In this document: in pieces, positions 63,640 through 64,000 of the stretch
Position numbering within the stretch: the stretch's first letter is position 1
Layout: the number at the start of each line of letters is the position of its first letter
Assembly: GCF_900112315.1 (NCBI RefSeq)
Contig: NZ_FOLL01000013.1
Location: forward strand, 83,786-147,785
Origin: Parapedobacter composti
Lineage (GTDB): Bacteria > Bacteroidota > Bacteroidia > Sphingobacteriales > Sphingobacteriaceae
DNA length: 64,000 nucleotides
Reading direction: 5' to 3'
The notes under the pieces: generated by a model
Database searches by the model: none
What the model was told of the DNA's origin: nothing
What the model saw: only the letters and a program-made list of their open reading frames with translations
Translations under genes and position numbers: made by a program

Positions 63640-63855
63640 ATGGCGACCTATTGGGTTCCGTATGCTCAAAAGCAGCTGATCGCGCTACCGGAGGGGAAGA
63701 TGGTAACCCAGCATTACAGTAACTTCCTGTATTATATGGAGCTTATGGAGCTCAGGTTAACAAACGACATAGTTGTTCCGTACCGCGTACTGCAACGTAC
63801 ACTTTTCTTATTCCATATGCTGGAAGACCTCCATCAACGATTAATCGGGCATTAG
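63640..63855 (+). CDS. Small hypothetical protein, 71 residues
   Basis: ATG start, MATYWVPYAQKQLIALPEGK, mostly helical by eye, ending LFHMLEDLHQRLIGH. No signal peptide, no motif recognised. The 140 bp between nuoN and this frame show only an imperfect TGCTG/CAGCA inverted repeat. It might be a genuine small gene or a fragment of a larger family; composition resembles real coding sequence. Confidence 0.4.
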   Translation: MATYWVPYAQKQLIALPEGKMVTQHYSNFLYYMELMELRLTNDIVVPYRVLQRTLFLFHMLEDLHQRLIGH

Positions 63856-64000
63856 AAAAGGAGTGCTGTACCCTCCTGCATCACTAACAGGCCGATGATA
63901 ACAGATCAATGGCCATAAACCCTGATTTGTCTTTTATGGGCAGTGTATTGGGGTCACGTGAACCTTAATCAATTCCGGTCGGCGACAATACAGTGCCCGT
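63856..64000. other. Right window edge, no gene seen
   Basis: No open frame of note. It contains GGGTCACGTGAACC (63954-63967), a near-palindrome, followed by CAATTCCGG. Short strings of this kind recall the repeated ends of IS21-type elements in this phylum, but the window ends before anything can be confirmed. Confidence 0.25.

Overview
The window comes from a member of the Bacteroidota, most likely a Sphingobacteriaceae-type bacterium. The genus cannot be fixed from sequence alone. Evidence is two SusC/SusD pairs, the lineage-typical promoter (TTTG, about 20 bp, TAnnTTTG) in front of a tRNA and many genes, a HU-CCDC81/SPOR protein, a DUF2723 membrane protein and an M56 peptidase with TonB-plug repeats. 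Base composition looks roughly balanced, with the nuo genes visibly GC-richer and the second glycan locus AT-richer (by eye, not counted).

Left part (1-14 kb): a glycan utilisation locus, all on the minus strand. In transcription order it holds a FadR-type GntR regulator, a Cys-type sulfatase, a PKD/LamG lipoprotein, a GH33 sialidase, a fasciclin-domain lipoprotein, SusC and SusD. A 13-bp palindrome (TATGTAGAACATA) sits at the same distance downstream of the -7 box at both the sulfatase and the PKD/sialidase promoters, and a degenerate copy lies beside the regulator. This suggests a small local regulon for a sialylated, sulfated glycan. DUF763 and SDR genes follow.

14.8-19.7 kb: plus-strand housekeeping genes (NmrA-like reductase, DHH phosphoesterase, FKBP lipoprotein, TatD, type I asparaginase). 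19.7-23.0 kb: a compact minus-strand operon of a BASS-family transporter, an APH-fold kinase, an HpcH/HpaI aldolase and a SnoaL-like lipoprotein, which reads like an uptake-phosphorylation-cleavage cassette for an unknown acid.

23.2-34.6 kb: a second glycan locus with SusC, SusD, a beta-propeller lipoprotein, a small lipoprotein, a separately transcribed BNR enzyme, an AraC regulator and another secreted propeller protein. The SusC and BNR-enzyme promoters share three elements at identical spacing, probably the AraC target.

34.6-49.5 kb: minus-strand core genes: folC, tonB/exbD/exbB, a SPOR protein, an outer-membrane barrel, a 1010-residue TPR protein, pyrB/pyrR, a WYL regulator and a DUF2723 protein. 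49.5-64 kb: tRNA-Gln, prs, rplY, pth, an M56/BlaI pair, gltA and a complex I operon containing only nuoH to nuoN. Heptamer tandem repeats in opposite orientation lie on both sides of gltA, one of them forming the 3' end of nuoH. No rRNA, CRISPR array or intact insertion sequence was seen.
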